Part shown: one piece after another, positions 15,755 through 23,765 of the stretch | How the letters are laid out: every line of letters begins with the position of its first letter | How positions within the stretch are numbered: the first letter of the stretch is position 1 | Source of the DNA: Chloroflexota bacterium | GTDB lineage: Bacteria > Chloroflexota > Anaerolineae > Anaerolineales > Villigracilaceae | Length of the DNA: 39,912 bases | Direction of reading: 5' to 3' | NCBI GenBank assembly: GCA_024434165.1 | Contig: QMIW01000036.1 | Span: 1 to 39,912, forward strand | Notes under the pieces: generated by a model | What the model saw: the letters and a program-made list of their open reading frames with translations, nothing else | What the model was told of the DNA's origin: nothing | Databases searched by the model: none | Program-made: the position numbers and the translations under genes

Positions 15755-16802
15755 GTTGAGTTTGGTCGTCGAGTGTGGGTTTGCGCTCCAGCCAGAAGAG
15801 GAACAACAAACCGAAAACGATGGTGGCAAGGAAGAACGTCAACGCAAGCCAGGGAGGCAGATAAAAGGTGAGGAACGCTACACAACTGATCAACAGTGCC
15901 GCCAGGTGGGTCGCCAGCACGGCAACTTTCGGCTGAAAGCCCATCACCACCAGGCGGTGGTAGGTGTGGTCGCGCCTGCCGCTTCCCACGCGCTGTCCCC
16001 TGCGGAAGCGGGAGAGGACAACCAGCGTGGTATCGAAGATGGGCACGCCAAGCAGCATGATCGGGACAATCCACGACGATTCGGGGCTGCGATCAAGCGG
16101 ATTATAAAGGATGCCCAGCGAGGCAAGCAGAAATCCGATGGTTTGCGCGCCGGAGTCGCCGAGGAAGAAGCGGGCGGCGATACCGTTCCAGATGTACAAG
16201 CCCGCGCAGAGCCCCAGCAAAACCCCCGACCACTGCGAAAGGATGGGCTGACCCGCCAGCGCGGTTGCGCCCATGTAAAACGCCGAGGCGATGGCGCCGA
16301 TTCCCGCCACGATGCCGTCCATGCTGTCAATCATGTTCAGGGCGTTGGTGATGCCGATGAGCCAGAACAATGTGATGAAGATGTTCAATGCCTGGGCAAG
16401 TTCGGGCGAAAGGCCGTTTGCGGCAAAGAGGATGGTCATGAACCGAACCTGCACGCCGAGGGAAATCAGGACTATGGAGGCGATAAACTGCCCGATCAAC
16501 TTCGGCACAGCCGATAACCCTTTGAGGTCGTCCCAAAGCCCGAAGAAAAAGATCACCGCCGCGCCCGCCAGCGCCGCAAGAATATCGCGGTTCAATGATG
16601 CACGGAATAGAAACGCCATGCCCGCCAGCACGGCAAACAACAAAATGCCGCCCGCCAGCGGGGTGGGCTTTGCATGTTGTTTGTGAGGCGCAGAACCGGG
16701 AACGTCCATCAGCCCGATACGGCGGGCAAGCAGCGAAGCCGGCAAACCCAGCACAAGACCCGCCAGCAGGCTTATGGAGGCAAGGAAGAAAGGGGTATCC
16801 AT
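15738..16802 (-). CDS. WecA/MraY-type polyprenyl-phosphate sugar-1-phosphate transferase
   Basis: A 354-aa polytopic protein of the MraY/WecA/TagO superfamily, which links a UDP-sugar phosphate (commonly GlcNAc-1-P) to undecaprenyl phosphate as the first membrane step of glycan assembly. The family motifs are all visible: HKQHAKPTPLAGG (40-52), the catalytic Asp pair at 91-92 in WDDLKG, NALNMIDSMDG (153-163), GDSGAQ (215-220) and the His-rich cytoplasmic loop RRDHTYHRL (276-284). The motif NMIDSMDG differs slightly from the usual N.IDG.DGL. It lies in a glycan locus rather than with mur genes, so an initiating role for a surface polysaccharide is more likely than peptidoglycan lipid I synthesis. 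It overlaps the next gene by 17 nt. Just before its ATG sits an 8-bp inverted repeat. Confidence 0.85.
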   Translation of the reverse strand: MDTPFFLASISLLAGLVLGLPASLLARRIGLMDVPGSAPHKQHAKPTPLAGGILLFAVLAGMAFLFRASLNRDILAALAGAAVIFFFGLWDDLKGLSAVPKLIGQFIASIVLISLGVQVRFMTILFAANGLSPELAQALNIFITLFWLIGITNALNMIDSMDGIVAGIGAIASAFYMGATALAGQPILSQWSGVLLGLCAGLYIWNGIAARFFLGDSGAQTIGFLLASLGILYNPLDRSPESSWIVPIMLLGVPIFDTTLVVLSRFRRGQRVGSGRRDHTYHRLVVMGFQPKVAVLATHLAALLISCVAFLTFYLPPWLALTFFLATIVFGLLFLFWLERKPTLDDQTQHASQN

Positions 16803-16808
16803 TTATTA

Positions 16809-16835
16809 TTCCATCCAGGAGGAGCGTGGATGGAA
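16809..16835 (-). promoter_or_regulatory. inverted repeat in the leader of the WecA-like gene
   Basis: A perfect 8-bp inverted repeat, TTCCATCC/GGATGGAA (16809-16816 and 16828-16835), sits 6 nt upstream of the ATG. Its mRNA loop contains CTCCTCCT, the reverse of a ribosome-binding sequence. No ordinary Shine-Dalgarno is present. It may be an operator or a translation-control hairpin. Confidence 0.35.
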
Positions 16836-16890
16836 GTTTATCAGAGTTTCCGCCCGTTTGTATTCCGCCCGCCGGGTTGTACAATCCACC

Positions 16891-16920
16891 GATGGTTTTT
16901 CCGAATGCCGGAAAAACATC
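16891..16920 (-). terminator. hairpin after the 252-aa GT2 gene
   Basis: GTTTTTCCG (16895-16903) pairs with CGGAAAAAC (16909-16917) around a 5-nt loop, extended by GAT/ATC with one bulge. It lies 17 nt past the stop of the GT2 gene on the minus strand. There is no clean T-tract, so it is a candidate terminator or attenuator between the GT2 and WecA-like genes. Confidence 0.4.
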
Positions 16921-16936
16921 GCAATCATGCCTTGCG

Positions 16937-17695
16937 TCACAACCGGCGAGCCCGACGGTATACCGGGCTTGTAAAAAAGCGAAACGCGCTTTGCAGGTGA
17001 AGAAAGAGGTAATACAGACTGCGGCGGCTGGAACGCTGCGCTTCGTGCCGGACGCGAAGATGGGAATCCACAAGAATCTTCAGTCCCTGCAGGCGGGCGC
17101 GGGCGCAAAATTCCACATCCTCAAGGTAGAGACGGTAACGCCCGTCCATGCCACCCATCCGGCGGTAGGTTTGCGAGCGCATGAACCAGAACATGCCGGC
17201 AATCCAATCGGGGTGAATCATCCCGCTGCTGTCTGGGGGGTAAGGCTTGAAGCCATAACCGGGCAAACGGCGGCGAATCAACTCGAAGGGGGTTGGAAGC
17301 GGACGGAATGAATCCTGAACGGCTCCGGTCTCATCCACGATCAGGGGTGCGAGCAAGTCCGCCTGGTGGGTTATCAGGCTTTCGCGCAATGCCGAATATA
17401 GCGGGCTTTCAAACACAAGATCAGGGTTGAGAATGGAGAAAAATTCCCCGCGCGCAAATTCAAAGGCACGGTTGTGGTTTTCCGCAAAACCCAGCCGGCG
17501 CTTGTTTCGCAAAATGGTTAGGGAAGCCCAGGGCGCGGGGTCGAAGTCCGGCAGGTCGTCCTTCAAGTTGTCGGTAAGGACGACCTGGAAACGCGAATTG
17601 GTATCCGGCTCCTGCCGGCGGATGCTTTCCAGCAGGCGCGTAACCCGGCTTGCGTCGCCGTGACTGACAATGGAGAGGGTGATGAGGGGGGTCAT
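16937..17695 (-). CDS. family 2 glycosyltransferase
   Basis: A 252-aa GT-A-fold family 2 glycosyltransferase without membrane helices. It shows the nucleotide-binding start (LITLSIVSHGD), the linker RRLGFAENHN typical of rhamnosyl-type GT2 enzymes, the metal-binding NPD (90-92) in place of DXD, and the catalytic-base segment LYLEDVEFCARA near residue 190. It is predicted to transfer a nucleotide-activated sugar, plausibly dTDP-rhamnose made by the rml genes of this window, to a lipid-linked glycan at the inner face of the membrane. Its ATG overlaps the stop of the preceding GT2 gene by four bases (ATGA), so the pair is translationally coupled. The C terminus ends in a basic stretch that may bind membrane. 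Confidence 0.85.
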   Translation of the reverse strand: MTPLITLSIVSHGDASRVTRLLESIRRQEPDTNSRFQVVLTDNLKDDLPDFDPAPWASLTILRNKRRLGFAENHNRAFEFARGEFFSILNPDLVFESPLYSALRESLITHQADLLAPLIVDETGAVQDSFRPLPTPFELIRRRLPGYGFKPYPPDSSGMIHPDWIAGMFWFMRSQTYRRMGGMDGRYRLYLEDVEFCARARLQGLKILVDSHLRVRHEAQRSSRRSLYYLFLHLQSAFRFFTSPVYRRARRL

Positions 17696-18738
17696 GCGCG
17701 GCGATTCCGCTTCAAGAATTCCTGCACAGGTTCAAATAAACCGTTGGACATCACGCGCAGCAAATCGCGGGGGCTGGCTTTGATGTCTCTTTGAATGAGC
17801 CTGCGTTTGGATAATATTTCGGGAAGTCTGAGCACGGCGTCGAAGACGGCGCGCAAAATTGCGCGGCTTTGTCCGCGCAGGGCGAGGTACATGACAAAGA
17901 ACAAAACGGCAAAACCATGCAGCGGTAGAAACAGCCAGAAGTACGGCGAGGGCATATCTTTGAAGAAGGTCCAAATCATGTTGCGATAACCGTAATAGAC
18001 CGAAAAGTCGCTGCGCTTGCCTGTGCTGGCGCTGCCCACATGACGAACGACCGCCTCCGGCACATACAGGCATTTCCCTCCATCCAAGCGAAGGCGAAAT
18101 CCCAAATCCACATCTTCAAAATAGGAAAAGTAATCTTCATCGAAACCGCCCAGGTTCAGAAACTCCTCGCGGGAATACAATGCGGCGGCGGCGCACGGAC
18201 TGAATATCTCTTTTTGTTCGAGTCCGTATTTATCCGCAGGCAGGTTATGTCCATTGCGCCAGGCAAGACCGCTGATATGGTAGGCATCGCCAGCGCCATC
18301 CAGCAATCCAGGCGAGTGATATTGAATCTGGCGGGAGGAGAAGGCCGTGCAGTCCGGGTTTTGTCGCGCAGCACGCAGCAGACTCTCAAGCCAATCCGGT
18401 TCCGGGAAGGCATCCGCATTCAGCAGGGCAAGCCACTTGCCGCGCGCCAGGCGCGCTCCGATGTTGTTCGCGGCGGCAAAACCAAGGTTGGAAGTGAGGC
18501 GCTCGATGCGGAGATCGAATATCCGGGAGAGTTCGTTCAAATTCAATCCAGCGGTATCGCCGGAGCCGTTATCTACGATTATGAGTTCGTAGCCTTTGAA
18601 AACCTGCCGGGAAAGATCCTCCAGGCATTGGGAAAGGGTATCTCTGCTGTTCCAGGTAACGAGGATGACGGAGACTTCGGGAGGGTTGGAGCCGTCAAAC
18701 TCCTCATTCCCGTTCGATTGCGCCTGAATGCCGCTCAC
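17692..18738 (-). CDS. family 2 glycosyltransferase (rhamnosyltransferase-like)
   Basis: A 348-aa GT2 enzyme. The GT-A core has VSVILVTWNS, VDNGSGD (55-61), the linker SNLGFAAANN, a metal-binding NAD (107-109) and YFSYFEDVDLGFRL with the likely base at about 213-214. A C-terminal hydrophobic segment (about 265-290) anchors it to the membrane. The SNxGFAAANN-type linker is common in WbbL-like rhamnosyltransferases, so dTDP-rhamnose is a reasonable donor, though this is inference. The start is GTG at 18738, 32 nt after the methyltransferase stop, without a clear Shine-Dalgarno. The next GT2 gene overlaps its end by ATGA. Confidence 0.83.
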   Translation of the reverse strand: MSGIQAQSNGNEEFDGSNPPEVSVILVTWNSRDTLSQCLEDLSRQVFKGYELIIVDNGSGDTAGLNLNELSRIFDLRIERLTSNLGFAAANNIGARLARGKWLALLNADAFPEPDWLESLLRAARQNPDCTAFSSRQIQYHSPGLLDGAGDAYHISGLAWRNGHNLPADKYGLEQKEIFSPCAAAALYSREEFLNLGGFDEDYFSYFEDVDLGFRLRLDGGKCLYVPEAVVRHVGSASTGKRSDFSVYYGYRNMIWTFFKDMPSPYFWLFLPLHGFAVLFFVMYLALRGQSRAILRAVFDAVLRLPEILSKRRLIQRDIKASPRDLLRVMSNGLFEPVQEFLKRNRRA

Positions 18739-18770
18739 AAGGTGTCATCCAGAAAAAAACCGGAAACCAT

Positions 18771-20192
18771 TTAATCCCGCTTTTCCATTAAGTACAGAAA
18801 TCGTTCCGATTCACGGACCTTCACTTTTTCAAGAATGGCAAAGCGTGCGCCGAATATCCTTTCGAATTCGTCCACGGTGTATTGGTCGAAGATATCCAGG
18901 CGGCTTGCCAATAGTTTTTGAACCTGGGAATCCGTCTTCGGGACGAATTCAATGACAAGCCATTTCCCCAGGTCGTGAAAGAACTCCGCCAAAAGAGGCA
19001 GGGGCACATTATTGGAAATCGCCAGATGGTGGATGACGGCCAGGGCAAAAACCATATCGGCGGGCGCGCGCTCCAGAAACGCATCGCGCTCCCGTGTGTG
19101 CCAGCCCAGGGATGGGCTGGGGTTGGTCAAATCCTGAACCAGGGGGAGGATATTGGTTTCGCGGGCGGATTTTACCTGCCGATAATTCTGCTCCACCGCC
19201 GCCGGATCAATATCGAATGCGATCGCAGGAATTCCCTGTACGGAAGCCAACCGGGTAAAGACACCGTTATTTGCTCCCACATCCCATACCTGACGGGGGC
19301 TTAAGCGGTGAACCCATTCAGAGATTATGTCCTTCTTATGCTCGAACGCCGAATCCGTATAGTTGGTCATGTTGTAATAATCGCCCCATTCCGTCCCTAC
19401 GGGGTTCCATTCCAGCTGTTTGACCGTGCTTTCCAGACTTTCGATCAACCCCTGCAGCGCCTGTTTGGTCATCCTTCCCCGGGGCGTCTTTTCCAAACGG
19501 TCGTTCCCAGCGCCCGCGTCGGCATAACGCATCTGCGCCCGCGCGTGCAAATGGATATGGGTCAGCAAGCCGAAGTTAAAGCGTGTGGATGCCGGCAATA
19601 AGCGGCTCGCAAGGTCGAGCGGCACGCCGTCAATATAGACTCGCATCAACTGGCTCAGACGCACGTCGGTCTTCGCCATCAGCGCCAGCGGAGCGAGGAA
19701 ATGCTGGCAAAATTGTCTGTATGCCACCCACGGAGCGCCGTCCTTGTAAACCTCGAAAGAGAGCGTATCTATCAGGATTGGCCTGCCGTTATGAAATTGG
19801 ATGTTATATGCGCTCGCATCCTTAAGGGACATTCCAAACTTAAGCGCATGTTTTTGGACAGCCAGCGTGGCAAGGGCGGCATCCTTCAACTGGGAAAACG
19901 ACCACTCATAGGGGTATGAGATAAAACGCACCCGCTCCGGGCAGATGACCTTGAAAGCCGACTTCGGTTCGACGGGCTGCACTTCCGCTTCCGCATGCGG
20001 AATCAGAAGATTCGCTTTCAACAGCCTGTCATACAAGCCGGATTCGATCAGAAAGGCATAGTCCTGGGAATAACTGTGATTCACCTGACGGTAGAGCTTT
20101 TCGTCCCGCGTGAACAGGAAACCGCTGGGGTCGCGGAACGAGGCGCTCAATCGCTCATTGTTTTTCAACGTCGTCATTTTCCTCGTTTTCAT
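18771..20192 (-). CDS. kinase-like / SAM methyltransferase fusion (NoeA-like)
   Basis: A 473-aa soluble protein. The C half is a class I SAM-dependent methyltransferase: motif I QVWDVGANNGVF near residue 305, an acidic end of strand 2 in FDIDP, and ALAVIHHLAISN as the later motif. The N half contains DASAYNIQF (125-133) and then ILIDTLSFE (139-147). This spacing matches the catalytic loop D....N and metal-binding D of aminoglycoside-phosphotransferase-like kinase folds. The overall pattern recalls proteins annotated as NoeA-like nodulation methyltransferases. It is predicted to methylate a sugar of the surface glycan. The first ATG overlaps the preceding small gene by 38 nt; an alternative ATG at 20177 has GAGG just upstream, so the true start could be either. 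Confidence 0.78.
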   Translation of the reverse strand: MKTRKMTTLKNNERLSASFRDPSGFLFTRDEKLYRQVNHSYSQDYAFLIESGLYDRLLKANLLIPHAEAEVQPVEPKSAFKVICPERVRFISYPYEWSFSQLKDAALATLAVQKHALKFGMSLKDASAYNIQFHNGRPILIDTLSFEVYKDGAPWVAYRQFCQHFLAPLALMAKTDVRLSQLMRVYIDGVPLDLASRLLPASTRFNFGLLTHIHLHARAQMRYADAGAGNDRLEKTPRGRMTKQALQGLIESLESTVKQLEWNPVGTEWGDYYNMTNYTDSAFEHKKDIISEWVHRLSPRQVWDVGANNGVFTRLASVQGIPAIAFDIDPAAVEQNYRQVKSARETNILPLVQDLTNPSPSLGWHTRERDAFLERAPADMVFALAVIHHLAISNNVPLPLLAEFFHDLGKWLVIEFVPKTDSQVQKLLASRLDIFDQYTVDEFERIFGARFAILEKVKVRESERFLYLMEKRD

Positions 20193-20343
20193 CTGTCTGT
20201 TTCGGTTTTATCCCAAACATCTTTTTAATTCGCGTCCATTGGGAGCGAACAAATACGCCCAACCCAAGCAGGGCAGCAAGCGCAAGTTGAATGATGATAC
20301 TGCCTGAACCGGGGTCGAGATAGGGTAATGGAGAGTAGTGCAT
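20155..20343 (-). CDS. small single-span membrane protein (DPGSGS type)
   Basis: A 62-aa protein. An N-terminal YLDPGSGSI motif is followed by one hydrophobic helix (about 18-34), an amphipathic basic stretch (RSQWTRIKKMFG) and an acidic tail (DENEENDDVEKQ). A strong CAGGAGG lies 7 nt before the ATG, so it is well translated. Similar short proteins with a DPGxGS start sit beside polysaccharide, sulfatase-like and methyltransferase genes in many bacteria (from memory). Function is unknown; a membrane scaffold for the neighbouring enzymes is possible. Its end overlaps the start of the methyltransferase gene, implying coupled translation. Confidence 0.75.
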   Translation of the reverse strand: MHYSPLPYLDPGSGSIIIQLALAALLGLGVFVRSQWTRIKKMFGIKPKQTDENEENDDVEKQ

Positions 20344-20400
20344 GGAAAGCCTCCTGGCTGAAATGTGGCTATTCTAATCGAATTTATCGTCGTCGTACCA

Positions 20401-20481
20401 GCGCCCAAACAACTGTGTACAGAGGACAAATATTGTTGAAGCTCATCGCTTTTGCCCTGCACGTTCATGTTGTTTGGGTGC
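20401..20481. repeat. 13-bp inverted repeat with a 55-nt loop
   Basis: GCGCCCAAACAAC (20401-20413) is the near-perfect reverse complement of GTTGTTTGGGTGC (20469-20481), with one G:U pair. It occupies the 212-bp spacer between the sulfatase-like gene and the small membrane protein gene. No coding sequence is convincing here. It may form a long-stem leader structure. Confidence 0.45.
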
Positions 20482-20555
20482 CAGATCGAAGCAGGCCCGT
20501 CTCCCGTGTGGACACCACCGGAACAGGAATGCGCTCCGGCGCACATGACAAACGA

Positions 20556-22061
20556 TCACTTCAACGGAATGTTGTCCTGGAACAAAAAGTTGAAAACAAT
20601 GGGGAATGTGTTTATGGGTTTCACATCCTGAGGCAGGGTGGAAATATCATATCCTGGGGCGTAGAGAGCAAACATGATGTTGCTTTTAAACTCCTCGGGG
20701 AAATTCTCTAGCGTTATCGTCGTGCTTTTGTTTTTTATGTTTCGAGCCCCGTGATCGGATTGCAGGATAATCACCGGCGGGCGTTCAGGGTCGGAATTTG
20801 CAAGTATCGTCTCCACAATCTTTACGGCAACATCCATCGAATAATTATATTGGTCCAGATAATAATTCCAATTGGCTTGATACCTCTTCGGTATCACTTT
20901 GCCATTCTCATCGAACATAAACGGCTTGTGCGGGAATACCAGATGGACATATACAAATTTCGGGGATGACACCTCGTTCAGGCCCGCGATCCTATTGGCG
21001 ATTGTGGAGATAAATCTCTTATGTTCAATTCGAGCCAAATCATCGCCGAGCGTATATAACGGCGGGTACACCCGCAGCATGGAATTCTCCGCGACCAGCC
21101 TCCCAAATTCGTCGAATAGCACCATATCGCCAACCGAATCCCTGGTCGAGTGGTTGATGGAAACGTCGGCAGAAATGGGAACAGCCGCTTCGATGAATTC
21201 GGTCAATTCCTCGATCACCACAATTGAATATCCCCTTGATTTCAGATAGCTCGTAACCCTGTTGTTGGCGATCTTTTCATAATAGAGTTCATGATATTTC
21301 TTCTGGCAACAAGGGAGTTCCTCGTAGTTCAATCTCTCCGCCATTTGATGGAGTGTGGTAATGGAACTGCTGTGACTGTCCTCTGCGACAAAAAAACCGG
21401 TTGATTTCAGGAAAGCCACAAACTCATCCACCTTGGGATTCTTCCAATATTCCCGCATGGGCTGAAAACCGGAAAATTCGTCAAAAACAATAAAATAAAT
21501 ATCGGGATAATCCTGCATCTGTGTTTTTGACGTCGAAGCCAGAACAGGCGTCGGAGCAGCGCCCCAGTCCGGCATTTTCTTGATTTCAGCGGAAACGATA
21601 CTCACCGCATTGATCAAGATCAACATGCCAACAATGAAAACCGCGCTGTTCCAGAATCTGGAAGACCTGGGTTCACCCATTTTCCATGTGAACCACGAAA
21701 CCAGCAGGGCAATCAACAGAAAAACAGGAAACAGGTATCGGTTTGTCGCAAGAAATGGAACATTTGCAGTTATCAAAAAATCCAACGTCAAGCCATATGT
21801 GTGAAAAAAAATTAGAAAAACAAAAGCGGCATTGGCGGATTCGACAACACGTCTTCCAATCATGAAGAACAGAATATAAATAACCACAGCCGCAACGATG
21901 CTCAACATCACCATTCTAAACAAACTTGGAAGCAGGAGCATCACTGCGTTATTGGCATAGTGAAGAACCGGCACATATAGTGCCAATAAAAGCGGCAGGA
22001 TACCGCGCTTCACTACCTCCAGCATCTTTCCGCCGGGTGTTTCAGAAAACACTTTGAACAT
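20556..22061 (-). CDS. membrane sulfatase / phosphoglycerol-transferase-like enzyme
   Basis: A 501-aa protein with about five N-terminal membrane helices (about 20-155) and an extracytoplasmic alkaline-phosphatase-superfamily domain (about 185-500). Strand one ends with IVFDEF (Asp194, metal ligand), and the conserved LQSDHGAR near residue 440 gives the second metal pair. This layout resembles lipoteichoic-acid-synthase and phosphoethanolamine-transferase families as well as sulfatases. The nucleophile (Ser/Thr in SSSITTL near 232-238) is not a Cys-X-Pro-X-Arg sulfatase site, so a transferase of a phospho-alcohol group is at least as likely as a sulfatase. In a glycan locus it would decorate or remodel the polymer outside the cell. 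AAAGGA lies 11 nt before the ATG. Confidence 0.78.
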   Translation of the reverse strand: MFKVFSETPGGKMLEVVKRGILPLLLALYVPVLHYANNAVMLLLPSLFRMVMLSIVAAVVIYILFFMIGRRVVESANAAFVFLIFFHTYGLTLDFLITANVPFLATNRYLFPVFLLIALLVSWFTWKMGEPRSSRFWNSAVFIVGMLILINAVSIVSAEIKKMPDWGAAPTPVLASTSKTQMQDYPDIYFIVFDEFSGFQPMREYWKNPKVDEFVAFLKSTGFFVAEDSHSSSITTLHQMAERLNYEELPCCQKKYHELYYEKIANNRVTSYLKSRGYSIVVIEELTEFIEAAVPISADVSINHSTRDSVGDMVLFDEFGRLVAENSMLRVYPPLYTLGDDLARIEHKRFISTIANRIAGLNEVSSPKFVYVHLVFPHKPFMFDENGKVIPKRYQANWNYYLDQYNYSMDVAVKIVETILANSDPERPPVIILQSDHGARNIKNKSTTITLENFPEEFKSNIMFALYAPGYDISTLPQDVKPINTFPIVFNFLFQDNIPLK

Positions 22062-22128
22062 CCAGATTTGATCCTTTCGAGGAGGAGTAATTTGGTCAAT
22101 TCACGACCTGTTCGTTGTACAAGAATGA

Positions 22129-22173
22129 CGGAGATAAGACTTTGGGATGGCATCAGGAATGTCCTTATCTCCG
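22129..22173 (-). terminator. hairpin after the 443-aa sulfotransferase gene
   Basis: A perfect 10-bp stem, CGGAGATAAG/CTTATCTCCG (22129-22138, 22164-22173), continues into a 5-bp inner stem, GGCAT/ATGTC. It lies about 70 nt past the stop of the sulfotransferase gene on the minus strand. It is followed there by TCATTCTTG, so the T-tract is weak. Confidence 0.45.
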
Positions 22174-22245
22174 ACGAATGATGAAACTTCAGGTTTCCGG
22201 TTCAACTCTAAACCGGAAGGAATTTGCGGTTCCTGTGTATGCGAA

Positions 22246-23577
22246 TTAATATCCAAACGATTTCAGGATGGAACCAAATTCTCTTTCGCACAAAGCCTGC
22301 AAAGACGGGCTGAGGTCTTTCTTCCAACGACCAATGGATTCCTCTGGCGATCTGCTGGTTCTGTGCGCCTGCTCTGCTTCATTTTCGACCGTAGAAGCAG
22401 CGGAGAGCATTGTCTCGATAATGCTGTTGGAATGCTCCAATCCCAGGTATTGTAAAATACCGCGGAGCGTGTTGATTGGATCCAAAATAACATCTTCATA
22501 CCGAACCAAGTGGGCTTTATCTCGTCTTGCCATCCAGGCCTGATGCAGGTTATGGATGCCCTTAACGCTCAACCGTCTTACATAATCCTCATCGCTTTGA
22601 ACTCTGTTACGGCCAAATTTCACAGAATTCCGCTTTACATTGAAGGCATTTATTGAAGCCAGCATGTCGCGAAAATCGCGTACCAGAATTATTTCCTTTG
22701 CCTCTGGATAAAGGTCCCGGATGATCCACGGAATAAAGGAAGGGTAAAATTTTTCAGCAAAGTACATGGGGGTCTTTTGGTTTTGAGCGGCAGCTACACT
22801 TTTGTAATATCCTTCCATACTCTGTTGGCAGAAACCTGCCAAATCTTCGACGTATCTCACACCAACCCAATGCTTTACTTGCGGGTCGCTCATGTACTTT
22901 GAGATAAAGTTGACATTTGGCATGATGGCGGGATGGTGCTGTTGAATGTTCGGAACATCCTGCTCAGGTCCCGGGTAGGAAGCGGAGAGGACTTTAAAAA
23001 ACTGCGCCCAGTAACTGGCGACGTGAACTTCATACGGATGCGGCTTCTGCACAACAATACTCGGATGAGCAGAAAACAGACGCATCAGCATTGTGGTCCC
23101 GGTACGACCAAGGCTATTTAGGATAAGCGGCTGGAGTGATGGCTTGAAGGATGAGCGAATGGGTTTGCGGGTGCCGCTGATTGTGGCTAATTTGATAACA
23201 GATCCATCATCCATTGCGCCCTGCATCACTAATTTAAAGTCCGGACAAAACCCAATCACATTAGCTAAGATTTTAAAATGCTGATGATACATGGGCCGCA
23301 TTGAGGATTTACCGCGAAAGAAATCCCTGATGGACGCCAATATCCGTCGCGTCATCCCTGCGTGATACAACGGATGTATGGAGGAAGCCCCGCTAACAAC
23401 ATCTCGAATTGTTATAGATTTGCAATAGGCATTGAATGAACGAACCCAACCTTCAAATTCGATTGCATACACATCTTCGCTTCGCCCAGCAGCAGGCGAG
23501 TTGATTTCAAAAACAAACTTTGCGCTTGAAGATTGGTGAACTTCTATTTTATTAATCGTAACAAGGGTCATTTTCAA
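22246..23577 (-). CDS. sulfotransferase with an N-terminal beta-sandwich-like domain
   Basis: A 443-aa protein. Residues about 150-440 form a PAPS-dependent sulfotransferase fold: the 5'-phosphosulfate loop LGRTGTTML (156-164) and the 3'-phosphate-binding segment IILVRDFRDMLAS near residue 295. The first 135 residues are beta-rich (FVFEINSPA, YAIEFEGWV) and resemble the accessory domain often found ahead of sulfotransferases and glycosyltransferases in glycan loci. It is predicted to add sulfate to a sugar of the surface polymer in the cytoplasm. The start has no strong Shine-Dalgarno. It lies in the AT-rich part of the cluster, downstream of the ABC exporter genes and separated from them by a long inverted repeat. 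Confidence 0.83.
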   Translation of the reverse strand: MKMTLVTINKIEVHQSSSAKFVFEINSPAAGRSEDVYAIEFEGWVRSFNAYCKSITIRDVVSGASSIHPLYHAGMTRRILASIRDFFRGKSSMRPMYHQHFKILANVIGFCPDFKLVMQGAMDDGSVIKLATISGTRKPIRSSFKPSLQPLILNSLGRTGTTMLMRLFSAHPSIVVQKPHPYEVHVASYWAQFFKVLSASYPGPEQDVPNIQQHHPAIMPNVNFISKYMSDPQVKHWVGVRYVEDLAGFCQQSMEGYYKSVAAAQNQKTPMYFAEKFYPSFIPWIIRDLYPEAKEIILVRDFRDMLASINAFNVKRNSVKFGRNRVQSDEDYVRRLSVKGIHNLHQAWMARRDKAHLVRYEDVILDPINTLRGILQYLGLEHSNSIIETMLSAASTVENEAEQAHRTSRSPEESIGRWKKDLSPSLQALCEREFGSILKSFGY

Positions 23578-23669
23578 ATCCAGGTTATTTTTGAAGAATC
23601 CAGGAAACTTTTATTGACGACACAATAGTGCTGCCACAACACACATTAGCGAGAAATGTGCTTTTGCCA

Positions 23670-23708
23670 AATTTGACCCTGTTCGCCGGCATGCCTCAGG
23701 GTCAAATT
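23670..23708 (-). terminator. 12-bp perfect inverted repeat after the ABC ATPase gene
   Basis: AATTTGACCCTG (23670-23681) and CAGGGTCAAATT (23697-23708) form a perfect 12-bp stem with a 15-nt loop. It sits 57 nt past the stop of the ABC ATPase gene on the minus strand. The stem ends in A/T runs on both sides, so it may end transcription in either direction. Confidence 0.5.
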
Positions 23709-23765
23709 GCAAATATAACGCTCTTGATTTTGACGTATTGCACAAAGAACAACAGTCTTTCAAAC

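Noticed and set aside
20208-20546. A 112-aa minus-strand frame in the spacer upstream of the 62-aa gene
   Set aside because: Out of frame with the well-supported small gene, Cys/Ser-rich without domain, no ribosome site, and it crosses the inverted repeat.
1426-22061. Functional pairing of the SUMF1 domain with the sulfatase-like enzyme
   Set aside because: They are 16 kb apart, the SUMF1 domain lacks the catalytic Cys pair, and the sulfatase-like enzyme lacks the Cys-X-Pro-X-Arg site that formylglycine enzymes modify.
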